A stretch of 64,000 nt of DNA from Nonomuraea thailandensis (GCF_024172165.1 NZ_JAMZEB010000001.1:372001-436000); one strand, 5' to 3'. Counted from the stretch's first letter, positions 19,381 through 28,852 are shown. Notes: generated by a model from the letters alone, not told the origin. A program made the numbers and translations.

Positions 19381-20693
19381 TCGCGTGATCCTGTTTCTGC
19401 AGGTTAAGCGGTAAGTGTCTGCGGAAGCGGGTTCTGGGCTGGTGTGTCGCTGGGGACGACTCGGATGCGGGCCTTGGCGAGGATGTCCAGGCCCATGTAG
19501 CGGCGGGCTTCGACCCATTCGTCGGTCTGCTCAGCCAGCACCGCGCCGACCAGCCGGATGACCGAGGATCGATCGGGGAAGATACCGACCACGTCGGTGC
19601 GGCGGCGGATCTCTTTGTTCAGCCGTTCCTGCGGATTATTGGACCAGATCTGGGGCCAGATCTCGCGCGGGAAGGCGGCGAAGGCGATCAGGTCCTCGCG
19701 TGCGGCGTCGAGATGCTCGGCGGCGGCCGGGTGCTTGGCCTCCAGCGTTTGCACGACCCAGGCGTGCTGGGCGCGCACCGAGGCAGCGTCGGGCTGGTCG
19801 AACAGGGTGCGGACCAGGGTGGCCACGAACGGCTGCGCCGACTTGTTCACGCAGGTCAGCAAGTTTCGCAGGTAGTGACTGCGGCACCGCTGCCACGACG
19901 CACCCGCCAGCGTGGCACCGATCGCCGCCACCAGCCCGGCGTGACAATCGGAAATGACCAGCTGAACACCGGCCAGGCCGCGCGCGACGAGGCCGCGCAG
20001 GAACGCCAGCCAGCCCGCGCCGTCCTCGGCGCTGGTGACGTCCAGGCCGAGGATCTCGCGCCGGCCGTCGGCGTTCACCCCGGTGGCGACTAGGACGTGC
20101 ACGTTGACGATGCGGCCGCCCTCGCGCACCTTCTGGGTCAGGGCGTCCAGCCAGACGAAGGTGTACGGGCCGGCATCGAGTGCCCGGGTGCGGAACGCCT
20201 CGACCTGCTCATCCAGCGTCTTGGCCATCTGAGAGACCTGGCTCTTGGAGATGTGCTTGATACCGAGCTGCTCGATCAGCTTGTCCACGCGCCGGGTGGA
20301 GACACCGAGCAGGTAGCTGGTGGCCACGACGCTGATCAGCGCCTGCTCGGCCCGCCGCCGGCGTTCCAGCAGCCACTCCGGGAAGTACGAGCCCGAGCGC
20401 AGCTTCGGGATGGCCAGCTCGATCGAGCCCGCGCGGGTGTCCCACTCGCGGGTGCGGTAGCCGTTGCGCCGATTGGTCCGCTCGTCGCTGCGCTGGCCGT
20501 AGCCAGCCCCGCACAGGTTGTCGGCCTCGGCCGACATCAACGTCTCGGCCATGGTCTTCACCATGGATCGCAACAAGTCGGGGTCACCGGTCTGGATCTG
20601 CTGCGCCAGCCATTGCTCGGGCGTCACACTGTTGTCCGCGGCCATCACGTGGTCTCCTTCGATCTTGGTTTGCGCCTTCGAAGGATCACGCGA
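19381..20693 (-). mobile_element. IS256-family insertion sequence
   Basis: About 1313 bp with matching ends TCGCGTGATCCT (19381-19392) and AGGATCACGCGA (20682-20693), enclosing one transposase gene. No 8-9 bp target duplication is evident at the flanks (gaatcgatct versus tggccgtcgc), so the element may have been rearranged after insertion. Confidence 0.8.
19404..20645 (-). CDS. IS256-family transposase
   Basis: 413 residues from ATG 20645. Mutator/IS256-type DDE transposase: N-terminal GAGYGQRSDERTNRRNGYR, then LAIPKLRSGSYFPEWLLERR. The first catalytic Asp is in FVWLDALTQKVREGG, the second in LVISDCHAGL, and the Glu in NNPQERLNKEIRRRTDVVGIFP with the family-typical C-terminal signature. Length matches intact members (about 400-420). 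It looks complete and potentially active. Confidence 0.93.
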   Translation of the reverse strand: MAADNSVTPEQWLAQQIQTGDPDLLRSMVKTMAETLMSAEADNLCGAGYGQRSDERTNRRNGYRTREWDTRAGSIELAIPKLRSGSYFPEWLLERRRRAEQALISVVATSYLLGVSTRRVDKLIEQLGIKHISKSQVSQMAKTLDEQVEAFRTRALDAGPYTFVWLDALTQKVREGGRIVNVHVLVATGVNADGRREILGLDVTSAEDGAGWLAFLRGLVARGLAGVQLVISDCHAGLVAAIGATLAGASWQRCRSHYLRNLLTCVNKSAQPFVATLVRTLFDQPDAASVRAQHAWVVQTLEAKHPAAAEHLDAAREDLIAFAAFPREIWPQIWSNNPQERLNKEIRRRTDVVGIFPDRSSVIRLVGAVLAEQTDEWVEARRYMGLDILAKARIRVVPSDTPAQNPLPQTLTA

Positions 20694-20950
20694 TGGCCGT
20701 CGCCATTTCACGGCGCCACGCCTGTGAGCAGTTCAAACTCGTACACCACTCTCGTGGACGCAACCCCTACTTCGAACGGCGAGCGCGGGTGCTGCACTGG
20801 CTGGTGGACGCTCTCAGGGAGGAGAGCGTCCGTTACCTCGCGCAAGACGCCGAAGATCGCGCCCTCGACGCGAGGCAGCGAGCCGCAGCCTTCGCCACGT
20901 TTGACGATTTCCGGCTCCGCACAACCCACGACCACACCGAGATCCTCTGA
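20693..20950 (+). pseudogene. Gene fragment abutting the IS256 right end
   Basis: The frame opens at an ATG that straddles the IS boundary and continues with HACEQFKLVHHSRGRNPYFE and an acidic helical stretch to 20950. It is probably the 3' part of a host gene cut by the insertion; the 5' part is not recognisable on the other side (19141-19380 holds no gene). Product unknown. Confidence 0.4.
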
Positions 20951-21145
20951 TGGCGAGGTAAGTCCTGCGCGTGGCAGAACGCATCGGCCGCTCTTGGGAG
21001 CAGTATCTTCTCGGCCACGCCACGGAAGCTTCGCACCGCCGCGCCTGGACACAGTGATGAACTACTGTCCCCAGCGTTAGTTACTAGCAGTAGTTAAACA
21101 AGTGCTTAATGTGATGCACCGTGTCTCGCCGACTCCAGGAGCATC

Positions 21146-21529
21146 ATGCGCACCACCACGGTTGCGGCTCTGGCCGTCCTCGCCACCGCTCTGGCCGCGC
21201 TTCCGGCCGCACCCTCACAGGCAGCAGCCGGATATGCCGGCTGCCCGGACGGAACCTTCTGCGTCTACTCGGGCCCCAACGGCACCGGTCGCATGACCTA
21301 CTACCGGACCGGCTCGTTCAACGTCGCCTACCAGGGCCTGCCGGAGGGCGGCAGGTCCGGCTTCAACAACACCACCAGCAAATGGTGTTACTCCCACATG
21401 GCGGGCCGCATCACCTTCCTGCCCGGCAACATCAAAGTCCTGGAGGCAGGCAAGAAGATCACCAACATCGCGATCTGGGCCGTCCATCGGCCCGACCCGC
21501 TGCGCTGTGACCCCGACAGGTGGGCCTGA
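21146..21529 (+). CDS. Secreted peptidase inhibitor family I36 protein
   Basis: 127 residues with a signal peptide (RTTTVAALAVLATALAALPA, cleaved near SQAAA) and an I36-type domain: CPDGTFCVYSGPNGTGRMTYY, a central aromatic core, KWCYSH and a C-terminal Cys. The AGGAG box 6 bp before ATG 21146 fixes the start. The I36 prototype is the Streptomyces inhibitor SMPI of metalloproteases; some relatives are crystallin-like without proven inhibition. First of a tandem pair. Confidence 0.85.
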   Translation: MRTTTVAALAVLATALAALPAAPSQAAAGYAGCPDGTFCVYSGPNGTGRMTYYRTGSFNVAYQGLPEGGRSGFNNTTSKWCYSHMAGRITFLPGNIKVLEAGKKITNIAIWAVHRPDPLRCDPDRWA

Positions 21530-21555
21530 TCGTGACTCCTGGACGCAAGCCACCG

Positions 21556-21942
21556 ATGACCAACCGCACCGCCCTCGCCGTGACCGCCGCCGCCCTCAGC
21601 CTGGCCGCGATCGCCATGCCTGCCCCGGCATCAGCCGCTGCGCCCACCGGGTGGAACAACTGCCCGGCCGGCACCTTCTGCCTGTGGGCCGGCCCCAACT
21701 CCACCGGCGTCATGGCCTACTACCGCATCGGCTCCATCAACGTCTCCGGCCAGGGACTCGCCAAGGGCGGCCGTTCCGCCTGGAACCGTACCGGATCCAG
21801 CTGGTGCACCTGGGTCACCCCATGGGTGAGGGATCCCCTCCCGCAAACCGGTGACCGCAACATCGGGGCCGGAGCAAAGGTCGCCAACCTCGATCCCCCC
21901 GCCATGGCGGTTCATCGCCCCGATTGGACGCACTGTGTCTGA
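21556..21942 (+). CDS. Secreted peptidase inhibitor family I36 protein, paralogue
   Basis: Start placed at ATG 21556 (NRTALAVTAAALSLAAIAMP signal peptide, ASAAA cleavage). The domain repeats the upstream gene's pattern: CPAGTFCLWAGPNSTGVMAYYR, GGRSAWNRTGSSWCTW, C-terminal Cys. It lies only 26 bp after the first copy, so the pair is a tandem duplication in one transcription unit. The DNA has diverged well beyond a recent copy. Confidence 0.85.
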   Translation: MTNRTALAVTAAALSLAAIAMPAPASAAAPTGWNNCPAGTFCLWAGPNSTGVMAYYRIGSINVSGQGLAKGGRSAWNRTGSSWCTWVTPWVRDPLPQTGDRNIGAGAKVANLDPPAMAVHRPDWTHCV

Positions 21943-22101
21943 CCCTGGCGGGCGGCCCGGCCCTGCGTTCCAGGCCGGCGCCGCCCGCCGCCTGCCCACC
22001 GGCCGCCGATCCGCCCGAAAAGGTCACATGCGCCCACGCACCACCGCCATCGGCTTCACGATCCTGGCCTTGACCATCACCGTCCTCGTCCCCGCACGGG
22101 A

Positions 22102-22281
22102 CTGGACCAGCGGTTCCGGCTGCACTCCAGCACCGGCATCGCGCTGGCCGCCGTGGCCGGCGCGGCCGTGGCCGGCGCGGCCGCGGCCGCGCCGCACCTG
22201 CGCGCCCCCAGCGGCGAGGCCGCCGATACGGCGCCTGACCGCCTGCCGGACCAGGGCCCCGGCCCGGCCGTATCGGCCTCT
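22102..22281 (+). pseudogene. Fragment copied from a STAS anti-sigma antagonist gene
   Basis: From ctggaccagc to ggcccggccg this stretch is almost identical to the 3' end of the STAS gene at 36625-37074 (segment 36910-37073), including the Ala-rich tail and the DRLPDQGPGP C-terminus. It contains an extra ggccgtggccggcgc unit. The STAS core is absent and no start is present, so it is a non-functional duplicated fragment. Confidence 0.85.
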
Positions 22282-22370
22282 GGGGAGGATCGGACCGGAT
22301 TTTGGCGCTAGCAACTGACCAGCTCGCGGGTCGCTCAGGGGGCTGAGGTGGGCTGCCAATGAGTGGCTGG

Positions 22371-23258
22371 TCAGCCCTTGGGCGTCGCCGCTGATGACAC
22401 TGTGGCGTTCGCCTCGTCGTGTTCGCGGAGCATTCGCAGGATGGTGGCCGGCGATGGGTGGCGGCCCTTCTTCTTGCCCTTGGTGATGACGAGGCGGGCG
22501 GCGATGTCGCGGAGGCTGAGGTTCTGGGCACGTAGGTGCAGGGCCATGGAGAGCATGGCGTCGTCGGTGACGGCGGCGCCGCCGATGGTCTTGCCGCGGG
22601 CGCGGGCGGATTCGTGGCCTTCCAGGGTGCGGTCGCGGATGTACTCGCGCTCCATCCCCGACAGCGCGGCCAGCACGGTGAACACGACGCCGGACGGGTC
22701 GTGGGAGCCCTGTAGCTCGCCGGTGAGGAACTCCAGGCCGATGCCGGCGGCGCGTAGCTGCTCGGCGAGGGCGGCGAGGTCGAGGCCGCGGCCGAGCCGT
22801 TTGTGCTCGTGTACCACGAGCGTGACCGCGACGCCCGCTGATCGGAGCTCGCGGGCCAGGGCGACGGCCTGGTCGAGTTCGGGGCGGGTGGTGGCGCGGG
22901 TGGAGATCTTCTCGGAGAAGATCCGGGTGACGCCGACGGCTTGGAGCGCGTCGAGCTGGGTGTCCAGGGACTGGCGGACGGTGGAGGCGCGGGCGTAGCC
23001 GATGCGCACGTGCCCGGCCGGTTCGACGCCAGCCGCGACGGGGCGGGGCAGCTCGATCCACAGCGTGCCCGGCTTGCGCACGGCCGGGATGGCGACGGTG
23101 AGCGCCTTGGCGAGTGCAGGCACGAGCCGGAAGCGGGCGGTGTGGTACTGGATGGCGACCTTGCCCTTGCCGGTCCGGCAGGGCGAACCGGCCGGGGCGG
23201 CGCAGGAGGTCATCGGGCAGTCGTGGGCCTCCACGCGGAGGTAGCCGTCATCGGACAC
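22371..23258 (-). CDS. Serine recombinase with N-terminal Cys-rich domain
   Basis: 295 residues, apparently intact. Residues 14-50 form a Cys/His motif (CPMTSCAAPAGSPCRTGKGK, then HTARF) seen on actinobacterial recombinases. The resolvase domain follows: IGYARASTVRQSLDTQLDAL with the catalytic Ser, ISTRATTRPELDQAVALAR, HEHKRLGRGLDLAALAEQL, and AALSGMEREYIRDRTLEGHE. The C-terminal HTH ends LSLRDIAARLVITKGKKKGRHPS. Divergently oriented to the third ATPase gene, with sites containing GTTTCAT/ATGAAAC in between. Confidence 0.9.
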   Translation of the reverse strand: MSDDGYLRVEAHDCPMTSCAAPAGSPCRTGKGKVAIQYHTARFRLVPALAKALTVAIPAVRKPGTLWIELPRPVAAGVEPAGHVRIGYARASTVRQSLDTQLDALQAVGVTRIFSEKISTRATTRPELDQAVALARELRSAGVAVTLVVHEHKRLGRGLDLAALAEQLRAAGIGLEFLTGELQGSHDPSGVVFTVLAALSGMEREYIRDRTLEGHESARARGKTIGGAAVTDDAMLSMALHLRAQNLSLRDIAARLVITKGKKKGRHPSPATILRMLREHDEANATVSSAATPKG

Positions 23259-23267
23259 CGCCTGATC

Positions 23268-23379
23268 GTTTCATGGATGCGTTTCAATCGGCTACCTGTT
23301 TGCACCGACCTATGAAACGCCGTTCGCCCTGGTCGCATCCGGCCGGGAGCGCTGTTCATTAGGTCCTCGTCTATGAAAC
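23268..23379. repeat. GTTTCAT/ATGAAAC sites between recombinase and ATPase
   Basis: GTTTCAT at 23268, GTTTCAA at 23281, and ATGAAAC at 23312 and 23373 (both as ctATGAAAC). Inverted and direct arrangement next to a serine recombinase suggests its own binding or crossover sites, or an operator for the divergent promoters. Confidence 0.4.
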
Positions 23380-23457
23380 AGCCACGGCAGGCATGCCGAT
23401 CCCGTCTGGCGATCTTCTCTGGTACCGGTCGAGACCAAACCTCCGGGTTTCGCTGAT

Positions 23458-26043
23458 ATGGCATGGTTCGGCCGCGATGCTGGTGCGATGGCGCGCTGGC
23501 TCATGAGGCTTACGAAGCTGAAGACGTTCCAGAAGCTGAAGAACCCATGGGTGCTGGGGACGATGGCCAGCATCGGTGCGGGGGTGCCGCCGTTGGTGGT
23601 ACCCGCGGGGTGGCCGCTGGGGTGGCGGGCATTGATTGCGGTCGTGGTGGCCGCGTTGGCAGGGGCGACCGGGTCGTACTTCGGTGTGGTGTTGACCAGG
23701 GCCGAGGACGCGGCCGCGGCCATCGACGCGCTGCGGTCGGTTCTTGACCCGCTAGACCCGCCTCAGCCTCATCACCTGGCCGACCCTGGCGGCGGGGAGC
23801 GCAGCGTGTTCGAGTTGCTGCTGCCGCAGTGGTGTCCGACCCCCTTTTGGGGGCGGCGCGCCGAGGGAGCCCGGTGGCGGGCCTGGTGCCAGGAGGAGGT
23901 GACATCGGGGCTGATGGTGGTGGACGGGCCGGGCGGGTGCGGCAAGACCCGGCTGGCGTTGCAGGCCGCCCGGGAGGCCGCTGCGGATGGGTGGGTGACC
24001 GGATGGCTGCGCGAGGGCATGGCCGTCGCCCTGGTCTGCGCGGCCGCGGCGGTGACCAGCCCACGAGTGCGGGTGCTGGCCCTGGTCGACGACGCCGACA
24101 CCCGAACCGACCTGGCGGGGCTGCTGGGCGCATTGGCTGAGTACCGGGGGTGCGCCCGGTTGCGGGTGGTGCTGATCACCCGGCACGGCGCCGAACTCGG
24201 CCAGGCGCTGCAAGGTCGGCTCGCCGAGCGGCACGCGCTGCTGATGAAGAGCGCGCCGGTGATGTCGCTGCGGCCGCTGGGTGAAATTTCCGACCTAATC
24301 CGCTGGTACGGCGAGGCCGTCCGCGCCTTCGCCTCCGCGCGGGCGACGCTGGCACCGCCGGTCTCGGACATGACCGGGCCGGTCCGGAAAGGGCAGGCCA
24401 TAGTGGAGGTGTTCGCCCAGGCCATGGTGACAGTGCTGGGCGGACCGTCGCCGGGCGATTCACCTACGCCGCTCGGCGAGGTCGCACGGGTGCTGTTCGA
24501 GCACGAGGCACGCTGGTGGCGCGGCACTGCCGCACAGGAGCAGTGGGGGATCGGCCCGGCCACCGACTTGCTGCTGGCCCGTGTCATGACCGGTCTAGTC
24601 CTGTTCGCCCCTGCTGATGAGCCGGCCGCGATCGGAGTGCTGCGGCGCGTCCCTGAACTGGCCGATGCGCCCGCCGAACGCATCACCAATCTGGCCCGGT
24701 GGGCCCGCGCCCTCTACTCGCCCATGACCGAAGGCGGATTGAGGATCGGCCCGGACCCGTTGACCGACTGGTTCGTCATCACCAGCCTGACCAGCACCGT
24801 GGACGACCGGCACTTCGCCCGCCACCTGCTGAACGAGCCGACCGAGGACCAGGCCGCTCGGATCTTGACCGTGCTGGCCCGCGCCAGCGAACACCACCCA
24901 CCCGCCCAGTTGCTGTTCGAGCAACTGCTGGGCGGTGACCCGGTACGGCTGGCCCGCTACGCCATCTACGCCGCCCTCACCACCGGCACCAACCGCGGCC
25001 AGCTGGACCACACCACCGCCACCGCTCTGGCTGCCGCCGGCCTCGACCCCGACACCACCACCCAGCTCCTACAGCTCACCCCCGCCCACGCCCTGCCCCG
25101 CTGCACCCTCACCTTGACCCGCCGCCACCTCCACCACAACCGCGCCACAGGCACCCCACCCTGCCTCGCCCGCGCCCTGACCGACCTGGCGGCCGCGCTA
25201 GACAGGGCAGGCGAGCGGGAGGAGGGACTGCGGGTGGCGCTGGAGGCGGTCGCGCTGTGGCGCGAGCTGACCGACGGCAACACCGCTCACCGGCCCGGCC
25301 TCGCCACCGCCTTGACCGACCTGGCGGCCACGCTAGACAAGGGGGGTGAGCACCACGTGGGACTGCGGGTGGCGCTGGAGGCGGTCGCGCTGTGGCGCGA
25401 GCTGACCGACGGCAACACCGCTCACCGGCCCGGCCTCGCCACCGCCCTGAGCAGCCTGTCGTCCGCGCTGGACCGGGTAGGTGAGCATCGCGAGCAGCTG
25501 CGGGTGGCGCGGGAGGCGGTTGCGCTGTGGCGCGAGCTGACCGACGGCAGCACCGGCCTCGCCAGCGCACTGACTACCCTGTCGGTCGCGCTGAACAGTG
25601 CGGGTGAGCACCGCGAGGACCTGCGGGTGGCGCAGGAGGCGGTCGCGCTGTGGCGCGAGCTGACCGATGGCAACACCGCCTACTCCCCCGACCTCGCCAC
25701 AGCCCTGAACAACCTGGCAGCCGCGCTATACAGGGCGGGCAAGTACCACGAGGCACTACCGGTGGCGCGGGAATCGGTCGCGCTGTGGCGCGACCTAGTC
25801 GACGGCAACACCGGTCACTCCCCCACCCTCGCCCGCACCCTGAACAACCTGGCGGGCACACTGGGCCAGGTGGGCGAACACCACGAGCAACTGCGGGTTC
25901 AGCGGGAAGCGGTCGCGCTGTATCGGGAACTTGCCGCGCACGACCCCGAACTATTCCACCAGGCTTACATCGACACCCGTGCCGCTCTACGGCGACTTCT
26001 CCCTGCACACGACAACCAAGACGACGTCACCGTCGACCTGTGA
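23458..26043 (+). CDS. Membrane-anchored P-loop ATPase with TPR repeats
   Basis: 861 residues. Two hydrophobic segments at about 36-56 and 58-79 (GWRALIAVVVAALAGATGS) place the N-terminus in the membrane with the rest probably cytoplasmic. Walker A is GPGGCGKTRLAL (157-168), Walker B is RVLALVDDADT, and LRVVLITRHG is a sensor strand; the lid resembles STAND/NACHT-like proteins. From about residue 560 there are six or more TPR units ending with VALWRELTDGNT, nearly identical at DNA level (25170-25930). Likely a signal-sensing switch protein; its antiphage role is inferred from architecture and context only. No clear ribosome site; ATG 23488 is an alternative. Confidence 0.8.
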   Translation: MAWFGRDAGAMARWLMRLTKLKTFQKLKNPWVLGTMASIGAGVPPLVVPAGWPLGWRALIAVVVAALAGATGSYFGVVLTRAEDAAAAIDALRSVLDPLDPPQPHHLADPGGGERSVFELLLPQWCPTPFWGRRAEGARWRAWCQEEVTSGLMVVDGPGGCGKTRLALQAAREAAADGWVTGWLREGMAVALVCAAAAVTSPRVRVLALVDDADTRTDLAGLLGALAEYRGCARLRVVLITRHGAELGQALQGRLAERHALLMKSAPVMSLRPLGEISDLIRWYGEAVRAFASARATLAPPVSDMTGPVRKGQAIVEVFAQAMVTVLGGPSPGDSPTPLGEVARVLFEHEARWWRGTAAQEQWGIGPATDLLLARVMTGLVLFAPADEPAAIGVLRRVPELADAPAERITNLARWARALYSPMTEGGLRIGPDPLTDWFVITSLTSTVDDRHFARHLLNEPTEDQAARILTVLARASEHHPPAQLLFEQLLGGDPVRLARYAIYAALTTGTNRGQLDHTTATALAAAGLDPDTTTQLLQLTPAHALPRCTLTLTRRHLHHNRATGTPPCLARALTDLAAALDRAGEREEGLRVALEAVALWRELTDGNTAHRPGLATALTDLAATLDKGGEHHVGLRVALEAVALWRELTDGNTAHRPGLATALSSLSSALDRVGEHREQLRVAREAVALWRELTDGSTGLASALTTLSVALNSAGEHREDLRVAQEAVALWRELTDGNTAYSPDLATALNNLAAALYRAGKYHEALPVARESVALWRDLVDGNTGHSPTLARTLNNLAGTLGQVGEHHEQLRVQREAVALYRELAAHDPELFHQAYIDTRAALRRLLPAHDNQDDVTVDL

Positions 26044-26255
26044 ATGACCTACCGGGGCCCCGTGCACACGACTTCGGATATCCATGCGGACGGCTTCGGA
26101 CATTGACACCCGTGTCACTTCTCGAAGCCGGGTGCGCGCGTGTCCTGGGCTTTCGGGGGTCCGTGCAGAGGACTCTGAAGCGCCGGATTGACCATAGTCC
26201 TCTGCGCTACGGTGCGATTGTTCCGTACTCGTGTGCGCGACGGTGAGGCCCCGGC

Positions 26256-27935
26256 ATGGACGATGGGCGAGCGCAGATCATCGAGCGGGGTGTGCTGACC
26301 GCCCCGGATGAGACGTGGGACATGGCAGTACGCCGCACCGAGGTGATCGGCCGGTTGGCCGCCGGGCCGCGGGTGGGTTTGGCGGCCGCGGACGCGGCGG
26401 CAGATGAACTGGGCATCTCCCGGCGCCAGGTGTACGTGCTGCTGGGCCGGTGGCGTGCGGGTGAGGGTGTCGTGTCGGATCTGCTGCCTGGGCGCTCCAG
26501 CGGTGGCCGGAGACTCGGCCGGGTGCCGGCGGCGGTCGAGACGGTGATGGCCGAGGTGATCCGGTCGCGGTATTTGACCCGGCAGCGGCGCTCGGTGGCG
26601 GGGGTCTACCGGGAGGTCGTACGCCGGTGCCGGACCGGTGGGCTGCCGGTGCCGGCGCGTAGCACGCTGGCGCGGCGGATCGAGGCGCTGGATCCGGTGG
26701 CGGCCGCCACGGCGCGGGAGGGTGTCGAGGGGGCGCGCCGGCTGCGGTCGGCGGGCGGCGACCCGCCGAGCATTGAGGGCCTGCTGCAGCAGGTGCAGAT
26801 CGACCACACGCCGGTCGATGTGGAGGTGGTCGATGAGCGGCATCGGCTGCCGATCGGCCGCCCGTACGTCACCGCGGCGATCGATGTGGCCAGCCGGTGC
26901 GTGGTCGGCCTGGTGGTGACCCTGGAGGCGCCGTCGGCGCTGTCGGTGGGGCTGTGCCTGGCGCACACCGTGTGCGACAAGCGGCCGTGGCTGGAGCGGC
27001 TCGGCCTGCAGGCGGTGGTCTGGCCGATGAGCGGCAAGCCGCACGAGATCCACGTCGACAACGCCGTGGAATTCCACAGTGAGGCGCTGCGCCGGGGCTG
27101 CGTGCAGCACGGCGTCACGCTGGAGTACCGGCCCAAGGGCATGCCGCACTTCGGCGGCGTCATCGAGCGGCTGATCGGCACGATGATGCAGATGGTGCAC
27201 GAACTGCCCGGCACCACCTTCTCCAGCGCGGCCGAGCGCGGCAGCTACGACAGCCAGGCCAGCGCGGTGCTGACCGTCGCCGAGCTGAACCGGTGGCTGG
27301 CCCTGGCGGTGGTCGCCTACCACGGCCAGGTGCATGCCACGCTGGGCCAGACACCCGCCGGGCGGTGGGCCGAAGGCGTCGCGGCCGGCGGCCGCCCCGC
27401 GATGGTGACCGGCGAGACCGCGTTCCTCATCGACTTCCTGCCGGTGATCCGGCGGACGCTGAGGCGGACCGGCTTCACCGTCGACCACGTGCAGTACTAC
27501 AGCGACGCGCTCAAGCCGTGGATCGCCCGCCGGGATCGGCTGGAGAAGTTCGTGCTCCGCCGCGACCCGCGCGACCTGTCCCGGATCTGGGTGCTGGACC
27601 CCGACGGGCACGCCTACCTGCCGGTGCCGTACCGGACGCTGGCGCGCCCGCCGATCAGCGTGTGGGAACAGCGCGCCGCGATCGCCCGGCTGCGCCGGGA
27701 CGGCCGGGCCCAGGTCGATGAGAACGCCCTGTTCGCCATGGTCGAGCAGATGCGGCAGATCACCGAGAACGCGGCGGCCACGACCCGCCGGGCCCGCCGC
27801 GATACCGAGCGCCGCTTGGCGACCCCCGCGCCGCGACCAGATGCGCCGGCGCCCCCGCCGCCACCCTCACTGCCAGCCGAGGAGGGCGCGGACGATGAGC
27901 TCGTGCAGCCGTTCGAGGTGATCGAGCAGTGGTGA
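26256..27935 (+). CDS. tniA: TniA-like DDE transposase
   Basis: 559 residues. An N-terminal HTH region (AADAAADELGISRRQVYVLLGRW) is followed by an rve integrase core with catalytic Asp in VQIDHTPVDVEVVD, Asp in IHVDNAVEFHS and Glu in HFGGVIERLIGTMMQ. A Mu-type C-terminal beta-barrel follows (FTVDHVQYYSDAL, WVLDPDGHAYLPVPY), then a Pro-rich tail likely to contact TniB. All three catalytic residues are present. It lies first in the operon. Confidence 0.92.
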   Translation: MDDGRAQIIERGVLTAPDETWDMAVRRTEVIGRLAAGPRVGLAAADAAADELGISRRQVYVLLGRWRAGEGVVSDLLPGRSSGGRRLGRVPAAVETVMAEVIRSRYLTRQRRSVAGVYREVVRRCRTGGLPVPARSTLARRIEALDPVAAATAREGVEGARRLRSAGGDPPSIEGLLQQVQIDHTPVDVEVVDERHRLPIGRPYVTAAIDVASRCVVGLVVTLEAPSALSVGLCLAHTVCDKRPWLERLGLQAVVWPMSGKPHEIHVDNAVEFHSEALRRGCVQHGVTLEYRPKGMPHFGGVIERLIGTMMQMVHELPGTTFSSAAERGSYDSQASAVLTVAELNRWLALAVVAYHGQVHATLGQTPAGRWAEGVAAGGRPAMVTGETAFLIDFLPVIRRTLRRTGFTVDHVQYYSDALKPWIARRDRLEKFVLRRDPRDLSRIWVLDPDGHAYLPVPYRTLARPPISVWEQRAAIARLRRDGRAQVDENALFAMVEQMRQITENAAATTRRARRDTERRLATPAPRPDAPAPPPPPSLPAEEGADDELVQPFEVIEQW

Positions 27936-28852
27936 CCAGCCGGCCAGGCATCGAGCTGGAGCCGGGCCCGGAAGAGGACCTGTCGCACCTGCATGACAGC
28001 GTCCGGCCGGTGGCCCGGCTGCCCGCCGCCGAGCGGCTGGCCCGGGTCCGGGCGGATCGGTGGATCGGCTACACCCGCGCCACCCAGGCACTGGACCAGT
28101 TGCACACGCTGCTGGACTGGCCGGCCAAGCAGCGGATGCCGAACCTGCTGGTGATCGGGCCGACCAACAACGGCAAGTCGATGATCGTGGAGAAGTTCCG
28201 GCGCTCGCACCCGCCGATCTCGCACCCGGAAACGGAGGAGATCCCGGTGCTGGTCGTGCAGATGCCCTCCGACCCGCACGTGGGCCGCTTCTACACCGCG
28301 CTGCTGACCGCGCTCGGCGCGCCGCTGCGCCCCCGCCAGCGGCTGGCCGAGCTGGAGCAGCTGCTGCGCCAGGCCGCCGTGCGGATGCTGGTGATCGACG
28401 AATTGCACAACGTGCTGGCCGGGCGGGATGGGGTGCGCCGCGAGTTCCTCAACCTGCTGCGCTTCCTGGGCAACGAGCTGAAGATTCCGCTGGTCGGCGT
28501 CGGCACCCGGGACGCCTACCTGGTGATCCGCTCTGATGACCAGCTGGAGAACCGCTTCGCTCCGTTCGTGCTGCCGCGCTGGGAGGCCGGCCGGGAGGCG
28601 AGCATGCTGCTGGCCAGCTTCGCCGCCGCCTTCCCGCTGCGCCGCCCCTCCTACCTGGCCACCGCGGAGATGACCGACTATCTGCTGGCCCGCAGCGAGG
28701 GCACCATTGGAGAGTTGGCCGCGCTGCTCACCGAGGCCGCCGCCGCGGCGATCGAGTCCGGCGAGGAGGCCATCACCCAGCGCACCCTGCTGCTGGCCGG
28801 CTACGCCGGGCCGACCGAGCGGCGCCGCAAGTTCGAACGCGAGCTGCTGTGA
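27932..28852 (+). CDS. tniB: TniB-like AAA+ ATPase
   Basis: About 306 residues, starting in a GTGA overlap. AAA+ regulator of transposition, equivalent to TnsC/TniB: Walker A GPTNNGKSMIVEKF, Walker B VRMLVIDELHNVL, sensor 1 LVGVGTRDA, and the arginine-rich DDQLENRFAPFVLPRW lid. In the family it bridges the transposase and TniQ at the target. Intact. Confidence 0.92.
   Translation: MTSRPGIELEPGPEEDLSHLHDSVRPVARLPAAERLARVRADRWIGYTRATQALDQLHTLLDWPAKQRMPNLLVIGPTNNGKSMIVEKFRRSHPPISHPETEEIPVLVVQMPSDPHVGRFYTALLTALGAPLRPRQRLAELEQLLRQAAVRMLVIDELHNVLAGRDGVRREFLNLLRFLGNELKIPLVGVGTRDAYLVIRSDDQLENRFAPFVLPRWEAGREASMLLASFAAAFPLRRPSYLATAEMTDYLLARSEGTIGELAALLTEAAAAAIESGEEAITQRTLLLAGYAGPTERRRKFERELL

Noticed and set aside
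19371..20702. Target-site duplication flanking the IS256 element
   Set aside because: The 8-10 bp on either side of the inverted ends do not match.
10505..26175. 14-bp identity cgtgcagaggactc at about 10505 and 26161 as a shared transposon end
   Set aside because: A 14-bp match is expected several times by chance in 64 kb, and the flanks do not align.
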